Positions 35,757 to 47,725 of a stretch of DNA of 64,000 nucleotides are shown piece by piece. The notes beneath the pieces were generated by a model. The model saw nothing but the letters and a program-made list of their open reading frames with translations, did not search any database and had not been told where the DNA came from. This stretch comes from Stratiolaelaps scimitus (Eukaryota; Arthropoda; Arachnida; Mesostigmata; Laelapidae), in the NCBI GenBank assembly GCA_019614645.1, contig JABWDB010000048.1, forward strand, positions 1,619,501-1,683,500, written 5' to 3'. Numbering within the stretch: the first letter of the stretch is position 1; the number at the start of each line of letters is the position of its first letter. Both the position numbers and the translations under genes were made by a program.

Positions 35757-36146
35757 CTCACAGGCCATGGGGATTTCCAACTCTACCTCGAGCGGATAGG
35801 CCGAGCGCCTAGTGCGTCTTGTCTGTATTGCGAGACCGACGCAGCGGACACAGTCGCACACACGCTGTTTGTGTGCGAACGCTTTGAGGACGCACGCACT
35901 GCTGGCACAGCCAGAGTAGTGGAGAGATGGATGCGCGAAGGCGACCCACGCGGAAGAGCCCCACCGGCCCTCCCCCGTACCGACGTCATAAGTCTTGTAA
36001 AGTTTATGACGGAGTCCACGTCGGGATGGGACATCGGTTCATCGGTAATCCAGACAGTCCTCCAAAAGAAGAGCGAGCTCGGCCGGCTCAGAGGCACACG
36101 CGGGAGGAGGGACCCTGCGAGACCGCAAGGCGACGTCGCCAGCTAG
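35739..36146 (+). pseudogene. C-terminal fragment of reverse-transcriptase ORF2 with CCHC knuckle
   Basis: The fragment opens with LTGHGDFQLYLERIG and reaches a Cys-His knuckle, C-x2-C-x9-H-x4-C (35820-35876: CLYC...H...C), followed by ERFEDAR and a basic Arg-rich tail. In R1/I-type elements this motif sits after the reverse transcriptase and helps bind nucleic acid. Endonuclease and reverse-transcriptase domains are absent. The frame is intact to its stop at 36144-36146, so the insertion may be fairly young. The first six codons belong to flanking tRNA-like DNA and not to the element. Confidence 0.8.
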
Positions 36147-36425
36147 AGGATGAACCTGGGATAGGACAAAGGTAGCCTAGGGTAGACGGATGGTTACACA
36201 CCACTCGTCAGCCTACTGATGGCTACTAGCCGGTCCCTGCAAGTCTTGTGCCCGAAGTATTATAAAAAACAGTTCCAGGCACCTGACCCAAGTTATAGGT
36301 TTGAGGATTTTTAGCCGGTAAAAATCCGGCACTATCACAGCGAATACCTAAGACGTGAAGCTGTGGTGTCTTTCCAAAGATTTTTATCCTTCAACTTCTT
36401 AAAAAAAAAAAAAAAAAAAAAAAAA
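35757..36425 (+). mobile_element. 3' end of an R1-like non-LTR retrotransposon, 5'-truncated
   Basis: The last part of a retrotransposon second reading frame, followed by a 3' untranslated region of about 250 bases and a perfect A25 tail (36401-36425). The 5' end is cut off within the C-terminal domain, the normal result of incomplete reverse transcription. Clade assignment rests on the C-terminal Cys-His motif and its surroundings (LTGHG...), which occur in R1 and related arthropod elements. No clean target-site duplication was found. Confidence 0.8.
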
Positions 36426-37240
36426 TTTCGAGTTCGAACCATAACGCGACCTTGCAGAGGTGTGCGATTTCCACCCAATATTTTCTCGCACTAATGCTGC
36501 CATATGGATCCCTACCGAGAGACCAGAGCTGGAAGATGAGCAGAGGGCTCAGCCGCAAACGGAAGTCCCGCCTGTCTTAACGGGAAACCTAGCCTAGTGT
36601 CCTACACAAATATGAGAGCACGCCCCCTTGACAGAACAGTGATTCCAACATATGGATCTCCTGCATAGATCTCTTGCCCCTGACATAGATCTCTCGATTG
36701 AATCGTCGGACGTCTTACTGCTGGCGATGAACGGGTGAACGAGGATGGACAAGCACTCGTTGAAGGAGGGAAACTTTTTCAAAATTTTACAACGATTCTC
36801 TCGTGACGTTTGAACGCCGCGACCACGAATGTGCACATTATCAAACAGGGTACGAATGTTTTATACTCATTGTTCTATGTTGAGTTCGTTGAGTTTGATT
36901 ATATGGCCGAGATATTTTCTTTCAATATTGAATGAATCTCGCCACTTCGGGCGAAGATCTTCTTGTTTGATCCGCCGAAATGTTAGCTAGATCGTTCAAA
37001 CGGTCACCGATCATAATTAGTTAACGACTCGACAGAGTCATTTTAATCTAAAGTGCACAACATAACTGCAGTTGTAAGCCCGAACAGCAATGCATACGTG
37101 ATATACAATATACATACTATTAGGCTCATAGAGGGTACTGGCGACGAATGTGTCTCTTAGGGCCTACCCTCAGGGCCTACTCTTAGGCGATGAACCTTAC
37201 CTAAATATGGTTATTTACAATTCCATAGTTTTTTATCTGG

Positions 37241-37282
37241 GAACTTGAACATTGTAAAAACTGCAGTTCATGAATAAACTTC
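37241..37282 (+). repeat. SINE-A 3'-end fragment
   Basis: gggaacttgaacattgtaaa, then ctgcagttca, then gaataaac: the family 3' block, running almost directly into the TA array at 37294. The array may have grown from the element's AT-rich tail. Confidence 0.55.
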
Positions 37283-37290
37283 AAATTGAA

Positions 37291-37293
<3 letters not shown>

Positions 37294-37335
<42 letters not shown>

Positions 37336-37338
37336 ATA
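37294..37338. repeat. compound (TA)n(TG)n microsatellite
   Basis: TA repeats to about 37323, then tgtgtgtgtgtg. Confidence 0.9.
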
Positions 37339-38301
37339 CACGTGTTGTCAGCGTTACGGTGTGCAAAGAGTGATTTGTAATTGAACCGACTGAATTCCCC
37401 TTCGTCGACATAATCATTGTGTATCACCATATGCGAGTTTATCTCTCGCAGATTAGGTGTACTGTGCAACACGCGCTAAATCCGACCACCACCACCCGAG
37501 CCGACAGCAACAGAACTCGGATTTGATACCAGTGAACGTAGCCTCTCCTCACCCATGTTGCTATCATCATTCGAATGTCGACGATACACCGCGGCCTGAT
37601 CCTCCCTTGAACGGTGACGAGACGACCAATTGTCAAGATGCCGCAAGAAGACAACAACGACGATGACAATCTATGAGCCGTTGGTCTTTACGGCGACTGC
37701 GAGTGATCATTTCACCATCGTGTCAATGCCAGCCCGCCGGTATTGACGGTATCGCCCGGCGCCTTGACGGTTATCGTCACACCGATGATCGAACTAGTGA
37801 ATGTCATTCCTGGGCAAAGCGCGCAGACACAGTCGTTCACCAGCTGTCTCGTGCAACGATGAAGATACAGGGCGCTGTCGATCGACGAGCCGACGAAGGG
37901 ACCTTCTAGCGGGATCAGCCGCGAATCTTCGCGAACCGAAGGACGCGGCTGCGCGTGCTGTGGATACGCCACTTATCTTCTATACACGATGTGACAGCGG
38001 CACCGTTACGATGTTAGCTTGGATTGGATAAAAGTGATACTACGGAATGAAATCATGATCAACAACGCTTAATAGAAATGCAATAGCCAGCTGGCTTCGT
38101 ATCTAGCGCTAGCGTTATCTGTGAAAGAACGATGTATTCGTATGGACATGTGTCGTTGACAATTTCGTCGCTCGACATCTTCGTATGAGAGCCGGTCGAC
38201 CGATCGGGCCATGCTGCTCATACAGATACTTGGTGGGTGGATAGACCGAGATAGTCTTCAACTAAGTATAGCCACATATGGAGATATATATCCTGTTGAG
38301 A

Positions 38302-38303
<2 letters not shown>

Positions 38304-38341
<38 letters not shown>
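38304..38341. repeat. TA microsatellite
   Basis: About 38 uninterrupted bases. Confidence 0.9.
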
Positions 38342-38343
<2 letters not shown>

Positions 38344-38573
38344 ATGCATGTGAATTTCTTTTTGCTAGGCTCACTAGAAGTATCTGAAGCGGTCACATAC
38401 ATTTGATATGACGAAATTCGTATCGTTTCAAATACGTACATAGCATATATGCATATACATATAAATAGCATATTACTATATATATATCATATATAGTGAG
38501 GTGAGCCTGGTGATCCCGTACAATTCTGTTAATAGTCAATATCTACACAATCTGTCATGTGTCCACAGAATTT

Positions 38574-38665
38574 TTTCAAGCTGACCCTCAGCTCTACTCC
38601 CACCTGACTGGCTGCAGCACTTAACCTACGTGTATTACCATGAGGACCTCTCGGACCAACACGCC
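38574..38665 (+). repeat. dispersed repeat C, copy 2
   Basis: tttttcaagctgaccctcagc, then ctcccacctgac, then cacttaacctacgtgtatta, then ccatgaggac: same order as at 24316. Confidence 0.6.
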
Positions 38666-38919
38666 AGCTACCTCTCACAACGAGTCCTCCGAATCGGCTG
38701 ATCTGCTGGGGAAGTGATTCGGCGCTCACTTCAGACAACCCTTGTGAAGATCAGTGTTTTTGCTCCAGATATAAACGGTCATTCTTCATCTGGGCATGGT
38801 TTTTTGAACTAATACTTATCCGCATTAAAGGAAAGCATGACTTAAACCCAGATGGGGACAGGGGTGTCCTCTCCGCGTGTGTGTGCGTTTTTTTTTTTGT
38901 TGAAAATATTGTTTCTTAC

Positions 38920-38970
38920 CATTGGAAAAACTGCAGTTCCGTTAAGAATCCAAGGAAATATTTACCTTTT
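38920..38970 (+). repeat. SINE-A 3'-end fragment, diverged
   Basis: cattggaaaaactgcagttcc, then taagaatccaaggaaat and tttacctttt follow the order of the family 3' block (attgtaaaa, gcagctcc, aataaacc, tttacc). Confidence 0.45.
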
Positions 38971-39249
38971 CTTCACGTCATTATGTCAACACATGCACAC
39001 ACGACATATCCATATGATGGTGTGGTCCCGAGTGGGCAGACCCCGACAGTCGCAGCAAGGGGATTGCCATAGCATTATATCACACCGGGTATAGTGTTCA
39101 GCCTGTGCTAATTATTATTGTATTCAGTTCGTCTATTGTTCTTGTTGAGTTGGGAGGGAGTTTCAGTGCATGACACTCCTATACGAACAGGATCGATAGA
39201 TAGAAATAAAGGTGTTTGCCGTAGCTATTCGATAACGGGGACAGCTAAA

Positions 39250-39286
39250 CGCTCATAGAGGACAGCTAATCTGTCCTCTATGAGCG
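39250..39286. other. perfect 16-bp stem-loop
   Basis: cgctcatagaggacag (39250-39265) and ctgtcctctatgagcg (39271-39286) pair without mismatch around the loop ctaat. It lies in otherwise featureless DNA and its function is unknown. Confidence 0.9.
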
Positions 39287-40706
39287 AGAGGGATTTGTTT
39301 GTTATGAATTTCGACAGTGCGGGAAAAACGACCACTGCTCAAGGATAAATTCAAATCTACGAGACGATTTCGACGGTGTTGTGTTCGCCACCGCAAATAT
39401 CGGCTGTTTCATACTTCCTGATGTGTTTAATAATGCGTCAAAGATGAATTTTTCTGATATTCATTATTCATATTATCACTTGGAGATTACCCGTTATTAT
39501 TCACACTTGCCAATGCTTCCTCTCTAACAATAGTGGTTTCTACTGCATTTGCTTATCAGTGGTTTCGTGTTGTTTTTCGAGCTGTCTATTGTCATCATTG
39601 TCGACGAGACAGACGCGACGCAATCGACTCGTCCATGCGGTGACGGTTGCCTCCGGAGGATTTTCGCTCCACTGTAGCATGATACCATGAAAAAGTTTCC
39701 CCTGGCGATTTTAGTAAAAACGCTAGTCCGGGTATCCAACAATTGGGCTAAGTTGTAGCCACGAATCCGTGCGAGATAGCTCGCTTGACAGTAACACCCA
39801 CAGTGATCTCTGTATGTCGATGTCAGAGAGACAGAGAGAGAGAGCGAGAGTGTGAGCGGTGTGGGTTGAGCAGGGTAGCTGGATGGCAGTCATGTGTTGT
39901 TGCTTGCTACGTTATCGTGAGCGTCGAAGGGTAGCGTTTGTCCGGGGTCGAGGCAGAGCTGAGACAGACTGTCACCTCTCGGCGAGACAGACAGACCACC
40001 CCCAAAAGGCGGCTGAAACAGTAGTGCTTCAGCGCGTTGTCCTATACTATGGGGTGCTGTTGTCGAAGTGTCCCCGTGTCGGGGACACCACTGCCGCTGT
40101 GTCGTCCATTGCTACCATTCGCTAACGAAATTAATAATTAACAACAACAGGTACCGAGTTGGGGAACGAACTAACGAACGACCGACCGACGAAGAGCAGC
40201 AACAGCTGTCGTTGCCGCTTCTCTTCATCGGGGGTCTCGTCGGGGACTCCGGCAGATGGGCCAGGGTGCGGCTTACGGATAGATTAGTTACACAACGGCA
40301 GACCGCATCGCTACCGAGGCAGCACTGGAGCTACCACCAGCGTTACCCGCATCAACACGGATGAACATACGGCCAAATGTGACCGCAGAAGAAGCTCGCT
40401 CTCTCTCTCGTCTCTATCTGTCTCTATTCCCCGCCCTCCTGTTTAGCCAAGGTGAACATTTAATTCTTGAGGTAGTGACGGAACACTGGAGAGCAACAGG
40501 TAAACGTGATTCGATCGTTGTTCAAATCAATTTTTGGGTTGTTTCGATAGGATCAAAATAATGGCTAGTTCAGGTATTTAGATTTGCAAGTCGCGGAAGC
40601 GACTGGAGGAGCCGAAGTGACTTCGTGTATAATCATACCCGGGTTTCATAAGCATGGCCCTGGAGACGAACCACATTGTCGTGCGTAATCATAAGAATTT
40701 TGGGAC

Positions 40707-40732
40707 ATATATATAATATATATATATATATA
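40707..40732. repeat. TA microsatellite
   Basis: TA run with one taat phase shift. Confidence 0.85.
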
Positions 40733-41007
40733 GATGTTGAATTGAAGGTGAAGAACTTTGTGTACCTATAGCAGCAGCCTGGCCAGTGGATGACACTGTG
40801 ACCAATGGAAATGTACGGTGATTGATGAGATGTCGAGGTCCCTTCCTTGTCCCCAGTGGTCAGAGTGGACACAAAGCGGACTGGACAATTGACTTAGCTC
40901 AACCGGGACAGACGAGGAAAAAGAAAACTTTATTTTACTGGAGAGATATTACCCCTATCTAATATCGCCCGTTGAGGAACCATTAGGCAATGTAATACAA
41001 TACAAAG

Positions 41008-41140
41008 TTTTTTTAAATTTATTTTTAACGGAACGGCAGTTTTTAAATAAGTATAGCTTAAGACGTTCTTCTCTCGGTATGGTGTCACCATGTTGCCGAG
41101 GGACAACTCGAACCTTCTGCGGCCTCCTCTGCTAAGGCTC
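41008..41140 (-). repeat. SINE-A copy, old
   Basis: Minus-strand match in block order: tttttaacggaacggcagttttta, tatagcttaagac, ggtgtcaccat, then gacaactcgaacctt (B box reversed), ctgcggcctcctc and tgctaaggct (A-box side). Heavily diverged. Confidence 0.5.
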
Positions 41141-41869
41141 ATATAGGGCTCCTATACCTTATCGGAGGCTCGAAGCCACACGAGCCATCAACTAGCACTT
41201 GGGCGAAATACTGAAATAGCATTTAGGTTTGCACGGTCTACACAATACATTGTCCCGTTTGCACACAACGATGAGGTAAGCTATCATGTGGACGAGGATA
41301 TGTAACACCCATCAAAGTTTGTCAGAATATTCATGGCAATCTATCTTCTGGGCTTGGATGTACTCGCCCTCTACGTACAAGCCGAGACCACCTGCTTCGG
41401 TGGGCTTCAGCTAGTCTGTACCGTGAAGCCCACACGACCTACGATGAGAACCTCCCACTGAATATTATACGGATAGCGAATACTCCTCCGATCCACGCAC
41501 ATGTGGTAGCAATTTCCCGTATCGGCAGTACACGTTAGGGGAGGAATTATTAGCAAATTAACAAGCAAACTAATTATTCTGAAGAGGATCAGCTTGTTGG
41601 ATCTTAGCTGCGTGGAGGCATATTACAGTAGGAGCTGGGATGGGACCGCATGAGATGGTCGAAATGGAGAAACAAGTAAAGATTCTTCTCCTATATAACG
41701 TATTAATAATTAATAAGTCATTTTAATGAGTCGTTTATGCTGTATTCTATTTGCGCAAGCAGGAGCCAGCTGGTATATATATATATATACGCGTGTCAAT
41801 ACTCCTTCACAGGTAACTTGAGGAGACAGTCACTGTGAGGACTCGAAACCTAAGTTTCTAGGTTTCTAG

Positions 41870-41922
<53 letters not shown>
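41870..41922. repeat. compound (CT)n(TA)n microsatellite
   Basis: CT repeats to about 41896, then TA repeats. Confidence 0.9.
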
Positions 41923-42061
41923 GTTTATTCAATTATAAAAGTAGGCGGCAAAATTTTTCATTCCCGCTGAACGTGGAATACATCTGAGAACAACAGCCTC
42001 TTTCCATAGATATACTTAGTAGAAGATCTATTTAGAACAAAGGAGGAGGTCCACGAACGTT

Positions 42062-42097
42062 TTACTGCTTTATTAAAGGAACTGCAGTTTTACAACG
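42062..42097 (-). repeat. SINE-A 3'-end fragment beside a TA array
   Basis: gctttattaaaggaactgcag then ttttacaac: the 3' block on the minus strand, with the rest of the element replaced by TA-rich sequence. Confidence 0.6.
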
Positions 42098-42123
42098 ATA
42101 TATATATACACATATATATTCCA

Positions 42124-42141
42124 ATAAGAGTATTCTAATAC

Positions 42142-42235
<94 letters not shown>

Positions 42236-42255
42236 AATTATTAGAATACTCTTAT
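42124..42255. repeat. 132-bp palindrome with (TA)41 core
   Basis: Seventeen-base arms (42124-42140, ataagagtattctaata; 42239-42255, its complement) flank an 82-base uninterrupted TA run (42145-42226). The run is itself self-complementary, so nearly the whole segment can fold into one hairpin or cruciform. Confidence 0.85.
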
Positions 42256-42971
42256 CCCCGGAAGATAACTACTAGAGCTATAAGCTGATTGTACAGCAAA
42301 AAAAAACACAAATAAACAGCGCAACCTTGTTCACCAACAGTTCCACTGAGGAGGGGCTTCCGTTGATGACCACCTTACAGTGTGTCGTTATTTTATTGCT
42401 AATTAATTCATCGATTTTTCAACCGCTTTTATTATGATTATTAATTATGGAAACAAATGTCCGAAGTGTTCCATGTTGGCGTCGCTTCTCTGCCTCGGTT
42501 TCACAGCGATGGAAAGGTGAATTTCTTCCGTGGACCCGAATGATCGTGTTTGGCTGGTGCTGCTGCAGCAGGCCCAGTTACGCTTGAAGCAGTTCACTGC
42601 TCGAAGGAGCTGGGTCCGTGACGATTGTCAGATATCTTGGACACTTGCTCCCAGACGCTGGGCCGCTGTCTCTGAATGGGACATGTGGTCGTTCCTGTGC
42701 ACGTGCCACAGAGGATTATTGCATTCATCTCCGAGTGAGCACTGGAGCGGCAGATCTAGTTTGTTCCCCGTTGAACAAAGTCCACACACGTTTCGTAAGC
42801 ATGACATACGAAGTCTTATCACATATAGGGATTAACACATGTGAACACCGGATGAAAGTGTCCCCTCCTTTTCTCCTGGACTGACGTCCAACAAACGAGC
42901 GAGAAGTCAACAACAATTGAATCATTGGATTTCACTCACTCCCAGCGACAATGCGACGAGACATCAACGAC

Positions 42972-43014
<43 letters not shown>
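42972..43014. repeat. TA microsatellite
   Basis: About 43 bases with one ca interruption. Confidence 0.9.
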
Positions 43015-43020
<6 letters not shown>

Positions 43021-43161
43021 ATAACTGCTTCGTAAAACAACAACAATAGCTAACAGCGGAAGTATGAACAGCAACAGCAGCAGTAACTACAACAATAGGG
43101 GCAACAGGGTCTGACAGTCTGACATTAAATACATATCATACAACGACATATAGGCGAATAT

Positions 43162-43192
<31 letters not shown>
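43162..43192. repeat. compound (CA)n(TA)n microsatellite
   Basis: cacacaca then TA repeats. Confidence 0.9.
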
Positions 43193-43193
<1 letters not shown>

Positions 43194-44999
43194 CGGCGAC
43201 AAGACAAGGCTGACATACGCCGTATATAGATACAACAGTACAATGACGGGCGGGGTAAGGATAAATAGCAATTTCATTGACGGCAGGTCCGTGTTGGGCT
43301 GAGGGGTGCGATCGCACAATAGTTCCCGCTGTCCTCTGCTCGTCCGTCCGTTGGCTCACGTCGCTGGGTGGGGGCGGGCGAACGGGGGCGAAGGGGGTTC
43401 GGGCAGGCGGCCTAGTAGTGGTAGTACTAGTCATCTCGGTGAGGGACGCTGACGATGATATAGGCTGTAGAGGCGGACGGGGTCGGCGATCATGGGCAGA
43501 GATATGGGGGTCATCGTTGTCTATGTGTCGGGGTACAGTCGTGGGCCGTTTATATCTTTTATGATATAGAGCAACCTCGGTCTTTGCGCATGATTGCATG
43601 ATGAAGATACATCGCAGTTGACCCCCGTTGACTCCCTCCGTTTGTCTCCTCCTATACATTGGTTGATCGTGTTGGTCGTCCGGGGGTGTGGGTGGGGTGA
43701 GGGGGGGGGGGTAGTTCGGAGATTGCTCCAAGGTCCTGCGGCCCCTTCCTGCCAAAGAGGCATTCGCCTTGTCACCGGCGGATCGTCCGCCCTCATCCAA
43801 CTACATAGGACGTCTATGTGCTGCGGTGTGCGTCTCCACCATGCGCCACCGCCATTAAGGACTTCTTCTAATAAGATGAAGCCGCCCGGACGACTCGGAT
43901 GTTACTTGCTGTATCTGCTGTGTCGGCTGCGTGTGAGAGTATGTGCGCGGATATAGACTCGGTAGGAGCGGATAATCTCCACTATCCGTCGCCTACGGTG
44001 GTACCCCCTCACGGTGCTGCCGTCCTGATGCAGAAGCAAGGCGAGGCGAGCAAGTTGTGATAGGGCAACTGGCCATGTCCTCTCTCTCTTCTCTCTTAGC
44101 GATGGCCAACCACAAGGGCATCAGGACACAGAGGACGAGACGGAGGCTGGACGGCCACCGTCGGCCTCTCCAGCACTTCGTTTCGGCAGTGGCGCTTGAT
44201 GCTTCCACCCCCGCTCTGTGCTTGATGCTGGCAGATCCACATATCCTACTCAGATCCTCTCAATGGCTACGTGTGGTGTGCTTTGGCACGACAGCATAGC
44301 ACGTCTGCTCTGAGGCTTGCCATCATACACCGCCTTAGCGATGAGCGTACAACTCGCTGGTCCAGCGACGGCATAGCAGACAGCGGCTCGATCCTGCTGG
44401 CCTGGCCTGGCCTGAGAAGGCCCGGGCTCGGCCGCTCTCTCGCAAGTCGCGCAGAATGATGTTCGCCACGCCAGACCCCTCCGTTGGATGTGCGGAACGG
44501 AACACTGTGGTGGGAGAGAGAGCTTATTCGCTGAGAGCTGTTACTGATCTATCGAAATAGGATTATGATTATTTGTGGGATGTGCGCGAATGTGAGAGCC
44601 CAGTGGGGTTCGAAGCACGAGCGTGACAGTCATACGCACCCCGATGGTCCGATCCTTTTGCAGCACCTTCTTGCAGGCTATGGAAACTTCGGAGGGTAAC
44701 TTCGGATCTCGAGAAAAAAAAATAGAAAAATGGGGTCAGGAATATCATCATTCGGACCGTCATCAACATAATAATAATAACGACAACAACGCGAATAAGC
44801 GCAATATTTATTTATAGTTGCGTACGTGTCGTGGGAGAACGTCTGAGGAGAGGGGGATGATGTGTTTATGCGATGAGTACATGATCATTCTAATTAGTAA
44901 ATAGGACGAGATTATACAGTTATAGCTTATGACAGTGGTCTCACGGTGGGGGGTAATCTTACTGAACGGGCTATAAAGCACAATACTACAATACAAAGT

Positions 45000-45110
45000 G
45001 CTTGATTTACCAAGGGGACAGCAATATTTTGTGACAACGTTTAAGTTTTCTCTATATGGCATCATCTCGCGGGACGACTCGAACCTGCGGTCTCCGGCCT
45101 TCGTTTATGG
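45000..45110 (-). repeat. SINE-A copy, diverged
   Basis: Minus-strand order: tgatttaccaaggggacagcaat, tgtgacaacgtttaag, tatatggcatcatctcgcggg, gactcgaacctgcggtctccgg. The B box (ggttcgagtc) is intact; the A-box half is lost. Confidence 0.65.
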
Positions 45111-47380
45111 TCTGTTTCTACAAATCAGAATTGTGTGAGCGAATTGAACTCGACCACCTTAAAATAAAATCATTTTGTTATTTTTCTTACATTTCCCAGC
45201 CTCAATAGTATTACATTGTTTTCATCTCTTTGAGCAAGCTCCCTCCATAAACCCTAACATCTTATCTGCTAATAAGCATTGCAAATGTACTGATATGCGT
45301 ATTAGACATTAGTCGAGCGTCATGTTATTTTATTATATTATAGATATATTGCACATAGAAATGTTATGATTATTATTATTATTATTAATATTATGATTCG
45401 AACGAAAACGGCTTCAAGAGGCAGTCCCTTAAACGAGGGCAAACTTCGAGAAAATGTCCAACTCTCACGATGTCCACCACCAATGAGCACGATCTGCTGT
45501 TATAAATGTTCAGATAAATGTTTTAGCCATTTTCAGCTGGCGCCCATTCGCGAGACTAGAGCGAACGCTGTTGGGGGGGGGGGGGCGAATGACTTCGGAG
45601 GGGTTGTGAGAAGTTGTCGACTCGACTCTATCCAATTAAGCTCCCCGAGCCCCCCTGTCACCCTCTCAAACTCAGGAGGGGGGTGCAGTATTCGCTTCAC
45701 TCTTCCCCTCGTTCGCCTCAGTTATACGCGCGCGCGGCAAAGCCCACACATATATTTAAGATCTCATCATCATCGCGCGATCTCGTCGTCGTCTTCTCTG
45801 CCACAACTCGCGAGCCTGCCGTTGGGGCCCCGTTGGGCGGCGGGGGGGTCTTATGAGTGCACGCGTGCGTACGTCTCCGGGCTCTCCTCGGGCTTGCTGT
45901 TCTCTCGTGACTCGGATGTGGCTGCCGCTCCCGGCGCCTTCAGAACCTCTCCCCACCCAGCAGCGTGCTCTCATCATTTCTTAGTCTCATTCGCAGACTC
46001 CAGCCGTGAAGAGTGGACGGTGTTCGCGCGAGAGAAGGGGGGACCCTGAGGATTTCGTCGTGCTCTTCTACCGTCCGAGTCTGTCTCCGAGTCTCAACTG
46101 AGCGACGGATGATCATTTTAACATTCCCTAAGCTTTCCCCTTTGGTTAACTCCTCGCGGGGACCCCTCGCGAGATTTCGGTAGCTTGCCGATACGAAGGG
46201 AGTCGACATCCTTCCGTTCAACTTAAGCTCCCCGTAGCTTGGCCAGCCATAGGGCTCGTCCCGCAGGCGTTCAGCCCAGGCCGACCCGGCCCGGGTCCCC
46301 TTTGTCCTAGCAGACCCTGAGAGAGCAGATTCTGAATTTAGCAGTAACGAACTGGAGAGGAAAAAGGTATCCTATCGTCCTCGAATGTACCCGGTGGCCT
46401 CCTCCGTCCGTGAGCCTTCCGCCTGCTTCTAAGTCCTTAGGCAGCTACTGACAGCGCAGATATACGCACATCGGCAGGCGGCCTGTACGCCTGCCAAAGG
46501 GAGTCGGGCATTCGCGTCCCTCCAATCTACAAGCACGCCGGCCCATTTGGCTACGCGTGCTGCACCTACCACGCCCAGATATGCAACGGCTTTCATCTGA
46601 CCGACTCCCATCGTTCCTGTGACCATCACGTGGGTCACACGAAGCCAAGGACAGTGATAGTGGCCGAAGAACACCATCAGACCGTTATGCCCTGCCCGAG
46701 ACAGCGATTAAAACAACCGACCGCTAGCTGTTGTGGTCCAGACGACAGGCGAGCTTGCTCACAAGCGGCTAAGGTGACGCGACGATATAACACCAAACAC
46801 TTTGAACCCGTTGTTTCCCGATGTAAGGCGAGGTCCTTGCTTGATAGTGTCACTGTTTCACTGGGCCAGTAACAGCAGCAGCAGCAGCAACAAGGGAGAT
46901 TCAACGTCGGCTGCGACAAGATCGCAACAGGAAATTCCTTCAAGTTCTTGAAGCTTTTAATCCTGGCATGGTTTAATATTGTTAACACCATCATCGGGCT
47001 ACTGGGGTTGTCTGCTGACGAGATGGCTAGGCACCGACACTGTATACATATAAGTAATATAAAACGAAGGGGAGCGTCGAGTTGAATGGGGCAAGAGCCA
47101 CTTCGGTCTCATGGAGCAGCTTTGGGACGACGACGACAACAACGATGTAACAAAATCCCGAAGACATTGCTATTCATTAACAACTAAGTCGAGTAAGACC
47201 AAGCCGAGCTAGTCGTCAACGCAACGGATAACGGTGGAACGTCCAATTCGTCTCTCGGGCATGAAACGTCTAATGAAAAAGGGCTTAACTTCTACCTTTA
47301 TTATTATTATGATAATAACCAGAGAAATGAAGCTGTTTCCTTAACCGCATGGCACGAGGCATTATTCATTCATTCACATT

Positions 47381-47425
47381 GCGTTTTATTGATGGAAGTG
47401 CAATTTTACAATGCTTACCTTCCCT
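47381..47425 (-). repeat. SINE-A 3'-end fragment
   Basis: gcgttttattgatggaagtgc then aattttacaatgctta, the reversed 3' block. Confidence 0.55.
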
Positions 47426-47584
47426 TTAAAATATAGAGAAAATAATTCAAAATATCATAGTTACAGTAAAGCACCTCATGTCCGCAGTGCGTATGACCTA
47501 GAATATATTATATAATATACAGAGTAGTTTATTTCGGTCACTTCTTAGACAATGCCGTAGCGGTCATTAATTTTTTCAAGTGAT

Positions 47585-47725
47585 ATGCAGATGAAAAGCC
47601 GAAGGACGCAGGTTCGAGTTGTCTCGCGAGCACGTGGTCAGGTGGAGACATTCGACAACTTCTTAGGCATCAAAAAGAACTACTGTTTTATTAATAGACA
47701 AATAGTAAGACCTTAACCTTTCACC
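47585..47725 (+). repeat. SINE-A related copy, old
   Basis: gccgaaggacgcaggttcgag (B box), then acaacttcttaggcatc, gaactactgttttatta and ccttaacctttcacc: family order with many changes. Confidence 0.4.

Larger units (their letters stand above)
36426..44997. other. no well-supported gene
   Basis: Holds SINE-A fragments, repeat C copy 2, several TA arrays, the palindrome at 42124-42255 and a hairpin at 39250-39286. From 43.2 to 44.5 kb it becomes GC-rich. A 237-residue minus-strand frame there (43087-43800) is Pro/Thr/Arg-rich, ends in Tyr-Ile repeats from the TA array, and looks non-coding. Confidence 0.45.

Noticed and set aside
43087..43800. 237-residue minus-strand reading frame
   Set aside because: Pro/Thr/Arg-rich and passes through a TA array (Tyr-Ile repeats); not protein-like.
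45366..46049. 227-residue plus-strand reading frame
   Set aside because: Starts in an ATT repeat and crosses a G10 run; composition is that of low-complexity DNA.
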